8,723 bases of DNA from an uncultured Bacteroidia bacterium (lineage in GTDB: Bacteria > Bacteroidota > Bacteroidia > Bacteroidales > UBA932). The stretch lies in NCBI GenBank assembly GCA_902767465.1, contig CACXHM010000040.1, positions 1 through 8,723 on the forward strand, written 5' to 3'. The translations under genes were made by a program, and so were the position numbers. Below are positions 6,942 to 8,723 of this stretch, piece after piece; position 1 is the stretch's first letter, and every line of letters begins with the position of its first letter. The notes below the pieces were generated by a model, which was not told the origin of the DNA, made no database searches, and saw nothing but the letters and a program-made list of their open reading frames with translations.

Positions 6942-6972
6942 TTGGTTATTTGCGTGTGTGTTGTTAAATTTG
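6942..6972 (+). promoter_or_regulatory. Promoter of the long glycosyltransferase (TTG - 20 nt - TAAATTTG)
   Basis: TTG at 6942-6944 and TAAATTTG at 6965-6972 are 20 nt apart, matching the Bacteroidota -33/-7 pattern. Transcription would start near 6978-6980, leaving a leader of about 12 nt before the ATG at 6992. The -33 box lies 8 nt from the glpK start codon, inside the glpK 5' leader. Confidence 0.62.
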
Positions 6973-6986
6973 TACGAATATACAAA
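6969..6986. promoter_or_regulatory. 18-bp dyad between the divergent promoters (possible operator)
   Basis: TTTGTACGAATATACAAA is an inverted repeat of 6-bp arms with a 6-nt centre. It overlaps the inner halves of both divergent -7 boxes. A regulator bound here could block both promoters. Part of the symmetry comes simply from two TTTG-type boxes facing each other, so operator function is a guess. Confidence 0.3.
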
Positions 6987-6990
6987 AATA
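6983..6990 (-). promoter_or_regulatory. Probable glpK -7 box (TATTTTTG on the minus strand)
   Basis: The minus-strand reading of 6990-6983 is TATTTTTG, a TAnnTTTG match. Transcription would start near 6976, giving glpK a leader of about 42 nt. No TTG-type -33 box is seen at the matching distance (about 7011-7014), which lies inside the divergent gene's coding region. The box ends 1 bp before that gene's ATG. Confidence 0.45.
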
Positions 6991-6991
6991 T

Positions 6992-8320
6992 ATGGAAAGA
7001 GTCAGAGTTTTCCGTCCCTCGGCATTCTCTTCGTTGGAAATCAGGCAAATCAGCGAAGCGGCCGATACCGATTATACCTTGATATACACACGGCGTGCGA
7101 GTATGCTCCGTTTCGTTCACTACGGGCTGGAAAGAATGGTTCAGATTGCAGATGACACCGGTGCTGCAATGGTATATGCCGACCATTTTAACGGGGATGC
7201 TCCGGAGCCGGTCATCGATTATCAGACCGGTTCTGTCAGGGATGACTTCGACTTCGGGGGAGTTCAGTTGTACAGGACATCCGTACTGAAGCGTGCAGTT
7301 GCCGAAGCGGAGGGTACCGAGTACTGCTTTGCTGCACTTTATGACCTTCGTCTGCGTGCCTCCAGGATGGGCCGGATCCTTCATATAGGAGAATTCCTTT
7401 ATTATGAGGAAGATTCCGACAATCGTGATTCGGGAGAGAAACTTTTCGATTACGTGAATCCGCGCAACCGTGAAGTGCAGATTGAGATGGAAAAGGTCTG
7501 CACCGGGCATCTGAAAGCCATTGGAGCCTGGCTGCCCCCGGTGTTCAAGGACGTAGATCTCTCAATCGGGAATTTCGATTGCGAAGCGTCGGTCGTGATT
7601 CCGTGCAAGAATCGCGTGCGTACCATTGCAGATGCTATCCGCAGCGCCCTGAATCAGGAGTGTTCCTTCAAGTTCAACGTCATTGTCGTGGATGATAACT
7701 CTACCGACGGCACAGTGGATGTGATCAAAAGCTTCCTCCCGGATGAAAGGCTCATTTTTATTCCGCAGGACAGAACATATCATGCTATCGGCGGAAACTG
7801 GAACGCTGCAATCCACCATCCTGAATGCGGGCGTTTCGCCCTGCAACTTGATTCCGATGATGTTTACAGCGACTGCCACACGGTCCAAAAATTTGTGGAT
7901 GCTTTCTACGAACAGAATTGTGCCATGGTTGTAGGTACTTACAGGATAACCGATTTCGACATGAACACTGTTCCTCCAGGTGTCATAGACCATAAAGAGT
8001 GGACATGGGACAACGGACGCAACAATGCTCTCAGGGTCAATGGTCTCGGTGCGCCGCGGGGCTTTTTTGTGCCTGTTCTCAGGAATATAAATTTCCCGGT
8101 GACGAAATACGGTGAAGACTACGCTGTCGGCCTCAGGATGTGCCGCGAATATCGTATTGGCCGCATCTATGATGTTATTTACAATTGCCGCCGTTGGGAC
8201 GACAATTCGGACCATGGACTTGATGTAGCGAAAGTAAATGCCAACAATCTATACAAAGACAGCCTGCGTACTTGGGAAATAGAGGCCAGGCAAAGGCTTG
8301 TTAAAGCTGGTATTGCATGA
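6992..8320 (+). CDS. Long family 2 glycosyltransferase with extra N-terminal domain
   Basis: 442 aa in two parts. Residues about 197-405 form a GT2 domain with a GT-A fold: SVVIPCKNR (200-208), VVDDNSTDGT (232-241, Asp234/Asp235 for the nucleotide sugar), the metal-binding LDSDD (286-290), the likely catalytic-base motif GED (374-376), and NCRRW (398-402) where many processive GT2 enzymes carry QxxRW. Residues 1-190 are a separate domain. TDYTLIYTRRASM (26-38) followed by GLERMVQIADDTGAAMVYAD (45-64) resembles the acceptor half of a GT2 fold in which the DxD has been lost, so it may be a degenerate second transferase domain. YQTGSVRDDFDFG (77-89) and NPRNREVQIEME (156-167) look strongly constrained. 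No signal peptide or clear membrane helix is seen. The start ATG at 6992 fits a promoter 20 bp upstream. It is divergent from glpK and converges with the phosphatase gene. Donor and acceptor are unknown; surface glycan assembly is likely. Confidence 0.82.
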   Translation: MERVRVFRPSAFSSLEIRQISEAADTDYTLIYTRRASMLRFVHYGLERMVQIADDTGAAMVYADHFNGDAPEPVIDYQTGSVRDDFDFGGVQLYRTSVLKRAVAEAEGTEYCFAALYDLRLRASRMGRILHIGEFLYYEEDSDNRDSGEKLFDYVNPRNREVQIEMEKVCTGHLKAIGAWLPPVFKDVDLSIGNFDCEASVVIPCKNRVRTIADAIRSALNQECSFKFNVIVVDDNSTDGTVDVIKSFLPDERLIFIPQDRTYHAIGGNWNAAIHHPECGRFALQLDSDDVYSDCHTVQKFVDAFYEQNCAMVVGTYRITDFDMNTVPPGVIDHKEWTWDNGRNNALRVNGLGAPRGFFVPVLRNINFPVTKYGEDYAVGLRMCREYRIGRIYDVIYNCRRWDDNSDHGLDVAKVNANNLYKDSLRTWEIEARQRLVKAGIA

Positions 8321-8723
8321 GCGGCAGCACCCTGCGGGGGTGCTTGTAGCTCAGGATCATGTCTATCATCCTTTCTCTGTGGAGATCCGATCCGGCAATC
8401 GTATAGAAACCGTGACGGAGCAGCCATTTTGCCTTACGTTTAACTTCTGAACCATACGCTCCTCCAAGCGACGGAAGGTTCAGTTGCATGATGACCTCAT
8501 TTTCGCGGAGTTTCTTATAGTCTCCCCGTCCCATATAAAAATACCTTTCCGGATGTGCAAGTACGGGGAAATAACCGGCGGTGCGTATCCTTTCCAAAAT
8601 TCCCATCAGGTCCATTGGAGGTGTCCAGCAACTCGTTTCCACCAAAACATGTCTTCCCTGATCTCCAAGCGGAAGTATGTCTCCGGCTTCCAGCCGTTCG
8701 GTGAACAGGCTGTCCAGCATATA
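8301..8723 (-). CDS. CpsB/YwqE-type tyrosine phosphatase (PHP fold), N-terminus missing
   Basis: The C-terminal 140 residues of a metal-dependent PHP-fold protein-tyrosine phosphatase of the CpsB/CapC/YwqE family; about 100 N-terminal residues lie beyond the right edge (the family is about 240-260 aa). Visible family features are the YMLDSLF segment at the edge, HVLVETS, LAHPERY (a metal-binding His), an IMQLNLPSLGGAYG stretch, and GSDLH near the C-terminus, which supplies Asp and His metal ligands. These enzymes dephosphorylate the tyrosine autokinases that control capsule or exopolysaccharide polymerisation and export, which suits the glycosyltransferase neighbour. The frame is open to the window edge, so the Met at 8720 is internal. 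The stop (TAA, 8303-8301) lies inside the last codons of the convergent glycosyltransferase gene, giving a 20-bp tail-to-tail overlap. Confidence 0.88.
   Translation of the reverse strand, partial: YMLDSLFTERLEAGDILPLGDQGRHVLVETSCWTPPMDLMGILERIRTAGYFPVLAHPERYFYMGRGDYKKLRENEVIMQLNLPSLGGAYGSEVKRKAKWLLRHGFYTIAGSDLHRERMIDMILSYKHPRRVLPLMQYQL
8326..8344 (+). other. GC-rich hairpin just past the glycosyltransferase stop
   Basis: AGCACCC (8326-8332) pairs perfectly with GGGTGCT (8338-8344) around a 5-nt loop, beginning 5 nt after the glycosyltransferase stop. There is no T-run after it. It lies inside the coding sequence of the convergent phosphatase gene, so the match may be a by-product of its codons. 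If real, it could mark the 3' end of the glycosyltransferase mRNA. Confidence 0.3.

Noticed and set aside
6935..7510. 192-codon N-terminal extension of the glycerol kinase frame
   Set aside because: It is antisense to the divergent glycosyltransferase, and glycerol kinases begin at the MSKFILALDQGT position.
7562..8215. 217-codon minus-strand frame inside the long glycosyltransferase
   Set aside because: It is antisense to the well-conserved GT2 domain, with no motif or promoter of its own.
1..8723. CRISPR array, defence island, insertion sequence or toxin-antitoxin system
   Set aside because: No spaced direct repeats, transposase, nuclease or small paired genes were seen. Almost all of the window is covered by recognisable metabolic and glycan genes.

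Overview
The window looks like ordinary chromosome from a GC-rich member of the Bacteroidota, most likely Bacteroidales; an Alistipes/Rikenellaceae-type organism would fit. Three observations support this. Several starts are preceded by the Bacteroidota-type -7 element TAnnTTTG, twice with a TTG or TTTG box 20 nt upstream. Starts lack Shine-Dalgarno sequences and have A-rich leaders instead. The second glycosyltransferase has the long architecture I associate with Bacteroidales. The genus is inference, because there is no marker gene here.

Layout. (1) 2-3698, plus strand: a three-gene unit joined by two ATGA stop/start overlaps. It holds a glycerate kinase cut by the left window edge, a GntP-family permease, and an exported CE1-like esterase with a C-terminal region resembling part of an SMP-30/gluconolactonase propeller. 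(2) 3732-4457, plus: a soluble polyprenol-phosphate mannosyltransferase-like family 2 glycosyltransferase whose promoter would give an almost leaderless mRNA. (3) 4462-4625: tRNA-Val(UAC) with a clear promoter and a strong hairpin terminator that can also act on the opposite strand. (4) 4713-6934, minus: glpK-glpF, glycerol kinase followed after 2 nt by the aquaglyceroporin, with a further hairpin behind glpF. (5) 6935-6991: a compact divergent promoter region shared by glpK and the next gene. (6) 6992-8320, plus: a long family 2 glycosyltransferase with an extra N-terminal domain. (7) 8301-8723, minus: the C-terminal part of a CpsB/YwqE-type PHP-fold tyrosine phosphatase, overlapping the glycosyltransferase tail to tail by 20 bp.

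How the genes work together. The first unit reads as an uptake-and-use route for glycerate or a related hydroxy acid: possible release outside the cytoplasm by the esterase, proton-coupled import by the GntP permease, and phosphorylation to phosphoglycerate. The glpKF pair does the equivalent job for glycerol by facilitated diffusion and trapping as glycerol-3-phosphate. Both feed lower glycolysis, but they lie on opposite strands and nothing shows they are co-regulated. The two glycosyltransferases and the phosphatase belong to surface glycan or polysaccharide metabolism.

I found no mobile element, CRISPR array, toxin-antitoxin pair or defence system. The most interesting points are the secreted esterase/propeller hybrid locked into a glycerate operon, the uncharacterised N-terminal domain of the long glycosyltransferase, and the interleaved divergent promoters at glpK.
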